In this document: one piece after another, positions 1 to 7,977 of the stretch
Layout: every line of letters starts with the position of its first letter
Numbering within the stretch: position 1 is the first letter of the stretch
Assembly (NCBI RefSeq): GCF_001921205.1
Contig: NZ_MSIE01000024.1
Location: 1-64,000 of the forward strand
Source of the DNA: Actinophytocola xanthii
GTDB lineage: Bacteria; Actinomycetota; Actinomycetes; Mycobacteriales; Pseudonocardiaceae
Direction: 5' to 3'
DNA length: 64,000 nt
The notes under the pieces: generated by a model
What the model was told of the DNA's origin: nothing
Database searches by the model: none
What the model saw: only the letters and a program-made list of their open reading frames with translations
Position numbers and translations under genes: made by a program

Positions 1-564
1 CACCCCGTCGACCCGGCGGGACAGGAACGGCTCGACCATCGCGACCAGTCGCGCGTCGGCGAGCTCGTCGACCGCGAGCGCGCACGACTCCAGGGTGGGG
101 GCGGTCAGCTCGTCGGTGAGGTCGATCCGCAGCAGCATCTTGCCGCCGTCGAACCCGTACCTGGCGATCGAGAGCGCGTCGTAGCCGGTGAACCGGTCGT
201 CGATCTCGAACGAGGCGCCGGCCAGGCCGCCGCGGTTCATCGAGCCGAACACGCTGCGGTCCTCCAGCGCGCCGAGCAGCAGCAGGTCCTCCAGGACGTC
301 GGCGGTGCCGAGCACGCCGGTCACGCCGGGCCGGGCGAGCGCGGCGCACAGCCGGCGCAGCAGCTCGGTCCGGTCGGCCATGGCCAACGGGTCGGCCCCG
401 GCCCGCAGGGAGCCGCGAGCCGGGTGATCGGCCGCGATCACCAGTGCCCGGCCGGTCGCGCCGACCGGCTCGGTCCGACGGCGGCGGGCCGCCGCGAGCT
501 CGACGATCGCGCCGGGCTCACGCATCCGCCGGTCGGTGATCTCCCGGACCCGGTCAGTCCACAC
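1..564 (-). CDS. Cgl0159-family (beta/alpha)8-fold protein, inositol-type cluster (partial)
   Basis: Only the first 188 codons are present; the C-terminus lies beyond the left edge. The protein starts VWTDRVREITDRR and carries the IAADHPARG stretch near residues 43-51 that I associate with the Cgl0159 family, aldolase-like TIM-barrel proteins found next to iolC in actinobacterial inositol clusters. The exact reaction is not known to me. The GTG start at 564 lies 11 bases inside the end of iolC, so the two genes are translationally coupled. No break is visible. Family call is fairly sure, function is not. Confidence 0.75.
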   Translation of the reverse strand, partial: MWTDRVREITDRRMREPGAIVELAAARRRRTEPVGATGRALVIAADHPARGSLRAGADPLAMADRTELLRRLCAALARPGVTGVLGTADVLEDLLLLGALEDRSVFGSMNRGGLAGASFEIDDRFTGYDALSIARYGFDGGKMLLRIDLTDELTAPTLESCALAVDELADARLVAMVEPFLSRRVDGV

Positions 565-1504
565 TGGACATCAACTCCTCGACCTCGGACGTTGTCGGCA
601 TTGCGTCCGAACAGGACAGTCGGGATGCGACGATCGCCCCAGCCGCGTTGGCGAAGCGCATGGTTCGTTCGGTGTCCCAGCCCGACAGCAGGCCGTGGCA
701 CAGGGCACCGCCGAACGCGTCGCCCGCGCCCAGCCCGTTGACCACCTCGACCGGCACCGGCGGCACGGACACCTCGCCGTCCTCGTCGACCGCGAGCACC
801 CCGGCTGGGCCCTGCTTGACCACCGCGAGCCTGACCCCCATGTCCCGCAGGGCCCGCGCCGCCGCGCGCGGCTCCCGGGTCGCGACGGCGGTCTCGCACT
901 CGTCGAGGTTGCCGACGGTCACGTTGACCTGTGCGAGCGCCGTGCGCACCCAGTGCCGGGCGTCCTCCCGCGAGGACCAGAACGCCGGCCGGTAGTCCAG
1001 GTCCAGCACGGTGATCTTGGCGGGGTCGTCGACCTGCCTGGCCGCCAGCGCGGCCAGCGTCGCCGAACGGCTCGGCTCCTGGCACAGCCCGGTGACCGTG
1101 GCCCAGAAGACGGTGGCCTCGCGCACCGCGTCGAGGTCGAGCTCGTCGGGGTAGATCTCCAGGTCCGGCGCCTTGGGATAGCGGTAGAAATAGATGGGGA
1201 AGTCGTCCGGGGGGAAGATCTCGCAGAACGTGACCGGGGTCGGCAGGCCTGCCACCCCGGCGACGAACCGGTCGTCCACACCGAACTCGCGCAGCGCCCG
1301 GCGGAGGTAGGCGCCGAACGGGTCCTCGCCGGTGCGGGTGACCAGGGCCGTGCGGTGCCCGTGCCGGGCCGAGGCGACGGCGACGTTCGCCGCGCTGCCG
1401 CCGAGGTACTTGCCGAACGACGTGACGTCGGCGAGCCCGACCCCGGTCTGCTCGGGGTAGATATCCACCCCGATGCGACCCATCGTGATCACCTCGAAGG
1501 TCAC
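554..1504 (-). CDS. iolC: 5-dehydro-2-deoxygluconokinase (PfkB family)
   Basis: A cytoplasmic sugar kinase of the PfkB/ribokinase family, predicted to phosphorylate 5-dehydro-2-deoxygluconate in myo-inositol catabolism. It shows the N-terminal glycine motif GKYLGGSAANVAVASARHG and the C-terminal anion-hole motif NGLGAGDAFGGAL with the catalytic Asp. It has 316 residues, normal for the family. The GTG start (1504) overlaps the TGA of the DnaQ-UvrC gene by GTGA, and the Cgl0159 gene overlaps its own end. The downstream neighbour supports iolC over other PfkB kinases. Being coupled to a nucleic-acid enzyme is odd. Confidence 0.85.
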   Translation of the reverse strand: MTFEVITMGRIGVDIYPEQTGVGLADVTSFGKYLGGSAANVAVASARHGHRTALVTRTGEDPFGAYLRRALREFGVDDRFVAGVAGLPTPVTFCEIFPPDDFPIYFYRYPKAPDLEIYPDELDLDAVREATVFWATVTGLCQEPSRSATLAALAARQVDDPAKITVLDLDYRPAFWSSREDARHWVRTALAQVNVTVGNLDECETAVATREPRAAARALRDMGVRLAVVKQGPAGVLAVDEDGEVSVPPVPVEVVNGLGAGDAFGGALCHGLLSGWDTERTMRFANAAGAIVASRLSCSDAMPTTSEVEELMSSVD

Positions 1505-3210
1505 CGGTGCACCTCCACCCGACTCGACAGCGCGGCGTCGGCCCTGGCCAGCCAGTCCCGCCAGCTCGCGGCGGCGAACGCCGGCTCGGCCCAGGGCTGC
1601 GAGCATCGAACCATCCGCGTGCCCGGGCGATCCAGCCACCGCAGCACGACACCGACCTCCTCGGCCGGCGCGCCGCGCAGTGGGCCCGGTCCGGGCAGGA
1701 CGGTCTCGGCCGAGGCGGCCAGCAGGTCGACGACCGGCATCGGCGGCACGCCGCGCCGGGCCACCCCTGCCGAGGCCAGCCGCCCGTGGCGCACCACCGC
1801 GAACTCCCAGCCGCCCGCGCCGTCCGGCCGGGCGGCGATCAGCTCGGGCACCGAGGCGAGCGCGGCCAGCCGCTGTCCGCGGTCCAGGGCGCGCACGAGC
1901 ACGCGCATCCGGTCGCGGTCGAACCCGGCTTGCTCGAACCGCTGCGCGGCGGCCAACTCGGTGAGCCGGTCGGCCAGGCGCCGCAGGGGGTCCAGGCGTC
2001 GCCCGGCCACCAGCCCCAGGAACGCGACGGGCGCGGCGGCGTAGTCGTCGACGCTCTGGCGCCCGGCGCAGGGTGCGCCGCACCGGCCCAGCTCGGCCAG
2101 CGCGCAGGGGCGCGCGCTGGCGCGCTGGGCCGGGATCCGCAGCGTGCACGGACGGATGCCGGTGGCGTCCTGCAACGCGGTCATCGCGTCCTCGGCCAGC
2201 CCTCGGGAGCGGAACGGGCCGAGCGCGTCCTCCCGGGGCACCCGCACGAGCGACAACCTCGGGAACGCCTCGTCGGTGAGCGTGACCCACCAGGACTGCT
2301 TGGGGTTCTTCGAGCGTCTGTTGTAGGCGGGTTTGTGGGTGGACAGCAGCCGCAGCTCCCGCACCTGCGCCTCCAGCGGGTGCGCGCACACTACGTGGTC
2401 GACCCGGGTGGCGAGCGCGACCATCTCGCGCAGCCGCCTGCGGGTCTCGCTGGCGGTGAAGTACTGGCGTACCCGTCGCCTGAGGTCGGTCGCGGTGCCC
2501 ACGTAGAGCACCTCCTCGCTCGGACCACGGAACAGGTACACCCCCGGCTCGGTGGGCAGGTCGGCGGCCATCGTCCGCTTGCGGCGCTGCTCGGGCGTCA
2601 CCTCCGGGATGAAGTCGAGCAGCTCCTCGAGCGACTGCACGCCGACCGACCCCACCCGCTCCAGCAGGGCGTGGAACACGTCCACGGTGGCCCGCGCGTC
2701 GGCCAGCGCGCGGTGTGTCGGCCTGGTGCGCGCGCCGAGCAGTTCGGCGAGCAGGGAGAGCCGGCAGCTCGGGGCCTCCTCCCGGGTCAGCACCCGCCGG
2801 GCGAGCTGGACGGTGCACACGACCGTCGGCTTCGCCCACCGGTAGCCCAGGCGCAGGCAGGCCTTGCGGACGAAGTTGGTGTCGAAGCCCGCGTTGTGGG
2901 CCACCAGGACCGCGCCGGCGGCGAACTCGAGGAACGCCGGCAGCACCGCGTCCAGCCGGGGCGCGGCGTGGACCATGGCGTCGGTGATCCCGGTCAGCGA
3001 GACCACCTCCGGGGGGATGCCCCGACCCGGGTCCACCAGCGTCGCGAACTCGCCGACCACCTCGCCCCCGCGGATCTTCACCGCCCCGATCTCGGTGATC
3101 GTGTCCTCGTCGCTGACGCCCGTGGTTTCCAGGTCGAACACGACGAACGTGGTCGCCCGCAGAGGGGTGCCCAGCTCGTCGAAGGCGAGCTGGCCAGCCG
3201 GCTTCGTCAT
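1501..3210 (-). CDS. DEDD exonuclease / UvrC N-terminal domain fusion protein
   Basis: A 569-residue fusion. Residues about 18-190 are a DnaQ-type 3'-5' exonuclease: VVFDLETTG gives the Exo I Asp26/Glu28, HNAGFD is Exo II and HRALADARATVD is Exo III. Residues about 215-320 form a GIY-YIG nuclease module like the UvrC N-terminus (PGVYLFRG...VLYVGTATDL). It matches the architecture of M. tuberculosis Rv2191 and is presumably a DNA repair or processing nuclease; the substrate is unknown. ATG 3210 was chosen over an upstream in-frame GTG because TAGCTT (3224-3219) ends eight bases before it, pointing to a leaderless mRNA. Confidence 0.85.
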   Translation of the reverse strand: MTKPAGQLAFDELGTPLRATTFVVFDLETTGVSDEDTITEIGAVKIRGGEVVGEFATLVDPGRGIPPEVVSLTGITDAMVHAAPRLDAVLPAFLEFAAGAVLVAHNAGFDTNFVRKACLRLGYRWAKPTVVCTVQLARRVLTREEAPSCRLSLLAELLGARTRPTHRALADARATVDVFHALLERVGSVGVQSLEELLDFIPEVTPEQRRKRTMAADLPTEPGVYLFRGPSEEVLYVGTATDLRRRVRQYFTASETRRRLREMVALATRVDHVVCAHPLEAQVRELRLLSTHKPAYNRRSKNPKQSWWVTLTDEAFPRLSLVRVPREDALGPFRSRGLAEDAMTALQDATGIRPCTLRIPAQRASARPCALAELGRCGAPCAGRQSVDDYAAAPVAFLGLVAGRRLDPLRRLADRLTELAAAQRFEQAGFDRDRMRVLVRALDRGQRLAALASVPELIAARPDGAGGWEFAVVRHGRLASAGVARRGVPPMPVVDLLAASAETVLPGPGPLRGAPAEEVGVVLRWLDRPGTRMVRCSQPWAEPAFAAASWRDWLARADAALSSRVEVHR

Positions 3211-3284
3211 GGTTGGCCAAGCTAGGGGAGGGCACCGACAAAAGCCGTCGGGTGACCTGCTGTCCACCCCGCTAACCTGTGGGG

Positions 3285-4634
3285 ATGGCGCCGTCACTCC
3301 ACCCGGTCGGACCGGACGGGTTCGGGGACCTCCCCGAGCCCGTCGAGTCCACTGTGGACTGGTCGGCGCTGCCGGACGCGGTGCGCGCGCGGATGGCCGA
3401 GCTCGGCGCCGAGGCGATCGGGGCGCTGCCCCCGGTGGACATCCCCCAGCAGCTCCGCGCGGTCGCCCGGTTCACCCCGGCCAAACGCGCCAGGCTGGGC
3501 AGCGGGCCGATCATCGCGAACCTGCGCGGCTCGGTGGCCTTCCGCACGGCGGTCGTGGAGTGGTGCCGCAAGCACCGCCCGACCGCGCTCGACCTCCACG
3601 GGGACGACCCGGTCGCGGTGGCCGCCGCGGCGGTGCTGCTCGGCGACGACTCGGCCGGGCACTACCTCGAGCTGGTCTCCCGCCGCGCCTCCGACGCGAC
3701 GCTGCGCGCCCAGCGCGACGCCGCGGTCGTCCGGGCCGACCGGGCCGAGACAGAGCTCGCGAAGCTGCGGGGCGAGCTCGAGTCGGTGCAGGACGCGGTG
3801 GCCAAGGCCCGGCAGGAGGCCGAGGTCGAGCTGGAACGGCTGCGCAAACGACTGCGCGAGCAGGGCGTGAAGCTGCGCGAGGCCAAGGACGAGGCGGCCA
3901 GGGCCGGCTCGGAGATCGAGCGCGTCCGGACCGAGGCGGACGCCGCGCTGGCGGCGCTGGCCGAGCAGCGCGACCGCGAGCATGAGCGGGCCGAGGTCGA
4001 GCGCGGTCGGGCGGCGCGTGCCGAGGCCGACGCCGAGATCGCCCGACAGGCCGCCCGGGAGGCCCGCCAGGCCGACGAGGTCCGCCTGGCCCTGCTTGTC
4101 GACACCCTGGACGGCGCGGTCACCGGCCTGCGCCGCGAGCTGGCCCTCGGCGGGTCCGGCCCGCGGCCCGCGGACCTGGTCCGCGGCGCCACCGAGGCCC
4201 AGGGCGCGGTCGGCCGGGTGGAGGACCCGGCCGCGCTGGAGCGCCTGCTCGCGCTGCCCACCGTGCACCTGGTGGTGGACGGCTACAACGTGACCAAGAC
4301 CGGCTACCCCGAGCTGTCCCTGTCCGACCAGCGCGAACGCCTGATCCGTCAGCTGGCGGCGCTGGCCGCGCGCACGTCGGCCGAGGTCACGCTGGTCTTC
4401 GACGGCGCGGGCGTGGTGGCTGTGCCGACCACGGCGCCACGGGGGGTGCGGGTGCTGTTCAGTGACCCGGGCGTGCTGGCCGACGACGTGATCCGCGCGT
4501 TGGTCACCGCCGAGCCGGAGGGACGCCCTGTCGTCGTGGTGACCTCCGATCGCGCGGTTGCCGACTCGGTCCGCCGGCGGGGGGCGCACCCGGTTCCCTC
4601 GGCGGTCCTGCTCGCGCGGCTCGGGCGTAGCTGA
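3285..4634 (+). CDS. NYN-domain (YacP-like) putative RNA-processing protein
   Basis: A 449-residue protein in three parts. The N-terminus (1-130) is compact and of unknown fold. Residues about 140-270 are a long Arg/Glu/Ala-rich coiled coil. The C-terminus (from about 325) is a NYN/PIN-like domain starting HLVVDGYNVTKTGYPELS, with later acidic positions in VTLVFDGAG and VVVTSDRAVADS that would form the metal site. NYN domains are generally RNA nucleases; the target is unknown. ATG 3285 follows TAACCT (3273-3278) by six bases and has no Shine-Dalgarno, so a leaderless transcript is likely; an in-frame GTG at 3279 is an alternative. Confidence 0.8.
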   Translation: MAPSLHPVGPDGFGDLPEPVESTVDWSALPDAVRARMAELGAEAIGALPPVDIPQQLRAVARFTPAKRARLGSGPIIANLRGSVAFRTAVVEWCRKHRPTALDLHGDDPVAVAAAAVLLGDDSAGHYLELVSRRASDATLRAQRDAAVVRADRAETELAKLRGELESVQDAVAKARQEAEVELERLRKRLREQGVKLREAKDEAARAGSEIERVRTEADAALAALAEQRDREHERAEVERGRAARAEADAEIARQAAREARQADEVRLALLVDTLDGAVTGLRRELALGGSGPRPADLVRGATEAQGAVGRVEDPAALERLLALPTVHLVVDGYNVTKTGYPELSLSDQRERLIRQLAALAARTSAEVTLVFDGAGVVAVPTTAPRGVRVLFSDPGVLADDVIRALVTAEPEGRPVVVVTSDRAVADSVRRRGAHPVPSAVLLARLGRS

Positions 4635-4654
4635 CACCCGTCGCGGCGGGGTGT
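4634..4654 (+). terminator. Probable terminator after the NYN gene
   Basis: ACACCC (4634-4639) can pair with GGGTGT (4649-4654) across a GC-rich loop, followed by TTT. It overlaps the stop codon of the NYN gene. The stem is short, so the call is moderate. Confidence 0.5.
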
Positions 4655-4838
4655 TTTCGCGTGCCCGCGCCGGGAGTTCGCCGCAGGTTGCCAATTCACT
4701 CGTCCGGGGTATTCCTGGCCGTGGTTTCCACCTGATCCGCAGGTCAGGCGCCCTTTCCCGGTTCTGACGGCAGCGCCAGGCGGCGCGATTCACGCGTCGG
4801 CCGCCGGCCGCTGGCCCGGAATTGTCGGTGCTCCCTCC

Positions 4839-4844
4839 TAGCCT
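4839..4844 (+). promoter_or_regulatory. -10 element of the four-cysteine small gene
   Basis: TAGCCT stands 34 bases before ATG 4879. Transcription from about 4851 would give a short leader that includes the GAAAGGAG ribosome site. I see no convincing -35. Unlike many neighbours this gene therefore appears to have a leader. Confidence 0.45.
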
Positions 4845-4878
4845 GCTCGTGGTGGACATCAGTGCGAAAGGAGCGGCA

Positions 4879-5064
4879 ATGATCATCGACTGCGACAGCT
4901 GTGTGGTGCGTGGGCTCGCCTGTGGCGACTGCGTGGTGAGCGTGTTGTTGGGCGCTCCGCCGGCGATCGAACTCGACGCCACGGAGCAGCGGGCCATCGA
5001 TGCCCTCGGTCGGGCCGGCATAGTGCCCCGGCTACGGCTCGAACCGATCGAGAAATCGGCGTGA
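4879..5064 (+). CDS. Small conserved-looking protein with two CxxC pairs
   Basis: A 61-residue protein beginning MIIDCDSCVVRGLACGDC. Cys5, Cys8, Cys15 and Cys18 form two CxxC pairs that could bind zinc or an iron-sulfur cluster or act as a redox pair. The rest is an acidic then basic helical tail without signal or membrane segment. A strong GAAAGGAG site lies seven bases before the ATG, which together with intact length supports real coding. It sits between the NYN gene and the structured leader of the NlpC/P60 gene on the same strand. No function can be assigned. Confidence 0.75.
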   Translation: MIIDCDSCVVRGLACGDCVVSVLLGAPPAIELDATEQRAIDALGRAGIVPRLRLEPIEKSA

Positions 5065-5265
5065 TCTGCCCGTCCGGAGGCCCGGTGCGCACCTGTCGCC
5101 GAACGGTCGTCGGCTGTCGCCGAACGGCCGAGCGTCTCCTGACAGGCCGGTGAACAGGGATGTTGCACTGATCACAGAGGGGAGTTGGCACTGCTCCATT
5201 GGTGTGGCGAGCGGTTCGAACCAAGTTTTTCGGGATGGCTGGTAGACGCGTGGACCGGCTTTTCG

Positions 5266-5271
5266 TAACCT
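5266..5271 (+). promoter_or_regulatory. Probable -10 element for the NlpC/P60 gene
   Basis: TAACCT sits about 200 bases upstream of the GTG at 5474. Starting transcription near 5278 would produce a leader of about 195 nt that contains the folded element at 5325-5448. No clear -35 hexamer is visible at the usual spacing. Confidence 0.45.
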
Positions 5272-5324
5272 GTCCGAGATCTCGCGGCCGACAGCGGCTC
5301 ACCCCGAGGCCGCTACGCGGGATC

Positions 5325-5448
5325 ACCGCCGAGTCAGCCCCGTTCCGGGGCTGGACCGGATCCCCCACGGATGGGGCGTGAGCACCGATCGCGGGCCCGC
5401 TGTAGCGGCCCCTCGCGGTCCGGAGAGGTGCTCTCACCCCTCGGCGGT
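5325..5448 (+). ncRNA. Structured 5' leader, candidate c-di-AMP (ydaO-type) riboswitch
   Basis: Seen directly: a perfect 9-bp closing stem ACCGCCGAG (5325-5333) with CTCGGCGGT (5440-5448). Inside are AGCCCC/GGGGCT (5336-5341/5347-5352), CCCCA/TGGGG (5363-5367/5372-5376), GGGCC/GGCCC (5393-5397/5407-5411) and AGCACC/GGTGCT (5381-5386/5427-5432). The element ends nine bases before the GAAGGAGA ribosome site. Known background: ydaO riboswitches precede RpfA and NlpC/P60 genes in actinobacteria. The ends (CGCCGAGT and CCCCTCGGCGG) recall ydaO, but several canonical conserved blocks are absent, so the ligand assignment is inference. Confidence 0.4.
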
Positions 5449-5473
5449 CGAGGACGAAGGAGATCCACGCGAC

Positions 5474-6550
5474 GTGGCGTCGCACCGCATGAAGCGCGCG
5501 TTCCGGGCTGCAGTCAGTGTCACCGCCGCCATCGCTGTGGTGAGCGTGTCCCCGTCTCCTGCCCTGGCGCTCCCCCCGGCCCAGCAGCAACCCCCACCCG
5601 ACACCGCGTCGGAGGCTCTCGACCAGTACGAGAAGCTCACCGCGCAGGCCGAGCAGGTGAACGAGGACCTGCTCGCCGCCAAGACCGACCTGGACAAGAA
5701 GAAGGCGGCGCTCGCCCAGGCCAACGCCGACCTGGCCAAGGCCAGGCGGACCATGACGCAGGCCAAGGCCGACGAGGAGGCCTTCCGCGGCCAGGTCGAC
5801 ACCCTGACCAGCGCCTCGTTCCAGGGCGCCCGGTTCAACAAGCTCTCCGCGCTGCTCACCGGGTCCTCCGCCGAGGACTTCCTCGAGCGTGCCGCCGCGC
5901 TGGGCGTGCTCGCCTCGGACAACGAGGAGGCGCTGGAGAAGCTGACCGGCGCGGTGAACCTGGCCGCCGACTCGGAGGCCAAGGCCGCCGACGCGCAGGC
6001 CCGGGCGCAGAAGGCGACGACCGACGCGCAGGTGCTCACCGACAAGATCACCAAGACCAAGGACAAGCTCGACGACCAGATCGAGGTCGTCGAGGAGGCC
6101 TACGACAATCTGAGCGGCGAGGAGCAGCAGCAGCTCGCCGGCTCCGGCACCGAGGACGACAGCGTCTACCTCGGTCCGTCCGGTGCCGGTGGTCAGGCGG
6201 CCGAGGTCGCCATGGCGCAGCGCGGCAAGATGTACGTCTACGGTGCCGCGGGCCCGGACACGTTCGACTGCTCCGGTCTGACGATGTACGCCTACGCTGC
6301 CGCCGGCATCTCGCTCCCGCACTCCAGCCGCGCTCAATACGGGTACGGCAAGGCCGTGTCGCAGGACGACTTCCAGGTCGGTGACCTGCTGTTCTACGGC
6401 ACGAGTGCGAGCACGATCCACCACGTCGCGATGTACATCGGCGACGGAACGCTCGTACACGCGTCCACGTCCGGGGTGCCGGTGCTGACCGCCGAAGCCC
6501 CCTACGGCGCGGGCCAGGACTACTTGGGTGCCCGCCGCATCGCCGGCTGA
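5474..6550 (+). CDS. Secreted NlpC/P60 (C40) peptidoglycan hydrolase with coiled-coil N-terminus
   Basis: A 358-residue exported cell-wall peptidase. Basic residues after the start (VASHRMKRAFR) and a hydrophobic stretch to about residue 34 form a signal peptide. Residues about 45-210 are a long coiled coil, as in RipA-type enzymes and Rv2190c. The C-terminal NlpC/P60 domain has the catalytic Cys in DTFDCSGLTMYAY and His in IHHVAMYIGDG. GTG 5474 was chosen because GAAGGAGA (5456-5463) lies ten bases upstream and the signal peptide then begins correctly; longer in-frame starts would run through the folded leader. Likely cleaves peptide crosslinks during growth. Confidence 0.88.
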   Translation: MASHRMKRAFRAAVSVTAAIAVVSVSPSPALALPPAQQQPPPDTASEALDQYEKLTAQAEQVNEDLLAAKTDLDKKKAALAQANADLAKARRTMTQAKADEEAFRGQVDTLTSASFQGARFNKLSALLTGSSAEDFLERAAALGVLASDNEEALEKLTGAVNLAADSEAKAADAQARAQKATTDAQVLTDKITKTKDKLDDQIEVVEEAYDNLSGEEQQQLAGSGTEDDSVYLGPSGAGGQAAEVAMAQRGKMYVYGAAGPDTFDCSGLTMYAYAAAGISLPHSSRAQYGYGKAVSQDDFQVGDLLFYGTSASTIHHVAMYIGDGTLVHASTSGVPVLTAEAPYGAGQDYLGARRIAG

Positions 6551-6564
6551 ACCCGAAAAACCCC

Positions 6565-6605
6565 CGACTCGGGGCCGGTGCGCGTCGCGCACCGGCCCCG
6601 AGTCG
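6565..6605 (+). terminator. Strong intrinsic terminator
   Basis: A perfect 19-bp stem (6565-6583 with 6587-6605) closes a three-base loop, followed by CGTTT and preceded by a run of A. It ends the NlpC/P60 transcript just before the leaderless start of the next gene. Confidence 0.85.
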
Positions 6606-6627
6606 CGTTTGCACTTAGCATCTACTC

Positions 6628-7968
6628 GTGACCAACCGGGGGAGCGTGCGGACCTGGCTCGGCGCCGCCGTGGCGGTCGTCCTGCTGTTCGGGTTGACGC
6701 TGGTCTCGATCCCCGGAACCGGTCAGGCGCCGGCACCGGGCCCCGGACAGCCGCTCGGTGCGGTCAGCCCGGCGCCAGAGGCCGACCAGACCCGGGCGGC
6801 AGCGGTCTCCGACCTGCTCGACCGGCGGGCGAGGGCAATGCGGGAGCGGGACGAGCAGGCGTTCCTCGCCACCCTCGACCCCGACGCCGACCCCGAGTTC
6901 GTCGCCGCCCAGCGGCGGCTGTTCGCCAACCTGGCCAAGGTCCCGCTGGCCGAGTGGTCCTACCGGCTCAACCCGGACGACGCGCTCGACATCACCGACC
7001 TGCCGGAGGAGGTGACCGGCGCGGCCGCCGAGGTGTGGGCGCCGGGCGTCGACCTGCGCTACGCGTTGCGCGGCGGCGACGTGACACCCACCCAGCGGGC
7101 CATGGGCTACCTGTTCGCGCGCCAGGGCGACCGCTGGTACCTGCACTCGGACAACGCGCTGGACCGGCTCGGTCGCCGCACCTGGCGCGGGCCATGGGAC
7201 TTCGGCCCGTGCCTGGTCACCGCCACCGCGCACGGGATCGTGCTGAGCCACCCCGGCAACGAGCCGACGGTCAAGCGGCTCGCCGGTGAGCTGGACAGCT
7301 CGGTCCGCGCGGTCGGCGAGCTGTGGCCGACCCGCTGGTCGGAGCGGGTGGTGCTGCTGCTGCCGGACTCCCCGGCCGAGATGCGGGCCCTGGTCGGGGC
7401 GCGGGACTTCCCCGTGGACGCGGTGGTGGCGGTCGCCGTGGCCGACCGGGTGGACAACGCGAGCCGGGAGGTCACCGGCCAGCGCGTGGTGCTCAGCCCG
7501 ACCGGGATGCGTGCCCTGTCGCTGTCCTCGCTGCGGGTGGTGCTGCGGCACGAGATCACCCACCTCGCGGCGCGGGCGGACACCGTCGACGGCTCGCCGA
7601 CCTGGCTGCTCGAGGGCTTCGCCGACTACGTCGGGTACCGCGACAGCGGGGTCACGCTGGCCGAGGGCGCACCGGACCTGATGAAGCGGGTGCGCGACGA
7701 GGGGCCGCCGCGGTCGTTGCCGGAGGACCACGCGTTCCGGTCGAGCGGGCCCGAGCTGGACCTGGCGTACCAGGAGAGTTGGTCGCTGGCCAGGTTCGTG
7801 GCCGAGGAGTACGGCGAGGACACGCTCGTCAGGCTGTACCGGACGCTCGCCGGGGTCGGCGCCGTCTCCGCGCGGGCGACCGACAGCCTGCTGCGGCAGG
7901 TGCTGGGCATGGACCGCGCGGCGCTCGTCGAGGGCTGGCAGGGCTACCTGGCCGAGTCGCTCGAGTAG
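6628..7968 (+). CDS. Membrane-anchored metallopeptidase (peptidase MA-like)
   Basis: A 446-residue protein with one N-terminal signal anchor (about residues 8-28) and an outer domain. RHEITHLA gives a zinc motif HEITH at 308-312, and WLLEGFADYVG some 20 residues later supplies the third ligand Glu, the gluzincin arrangement of peptidase MA families. It holds the place of Rv2189c. Substrate unknown; a role in envelope protein processing is inferred from location. GTG 6628 follows TAGCAT (6616-6621) by six bases with no Shine-Dalgarno, so it should be leaderless. Its stop codon lies inside the -10 of the next gene. Confidence 0.8.
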   Translation: MTNRGSVRTWLGAAVAVVLLFGLTLVSIPGTGQAPAPGPGQPLGAVSPAPEADQTRAAAVSDLLDRRARAMRERDEQAFLATLDPDADPEFVAAQRRLFANLAKVPLAEWSYRLNPDDALDITDLPEEVTGAAAEVWAPGVDLRYALRGGDVTPTQRAMGYLFARQGDRWYLHSDNALDRLGRRTWRGPWDFGPCLVTATAHGIVLSHPGNEPTVKRLAGELDSSVRAVGELWPTRWSERVVLLLPDSPAEMRALVGARDFPVDAVVAVAVADRVDNASREVTGQRVVLSPTGMRALSLSSLRVVLRHEITHLAARADTVDGSPTWLLEGFADYVGYRDSGVTLAEGAPDLMKRVRDEGPPRSLPEDHAFRSSGPELDLAYQESWSLARFVAEEYGEDTLVRLYRTLAGVGAVSARATDSLLRQVLGMDRAALVEGWQGYLAESLE

Positions 7969-7977
7969 GGTTTGCCG

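Noticed and set aside
5199-5381. Small open frame upstream of the NlpC/P60 gene
   Set aside because: It covers the predicted -10 and part of the structured leader, has no ribosome site and no recognisable protein feature.
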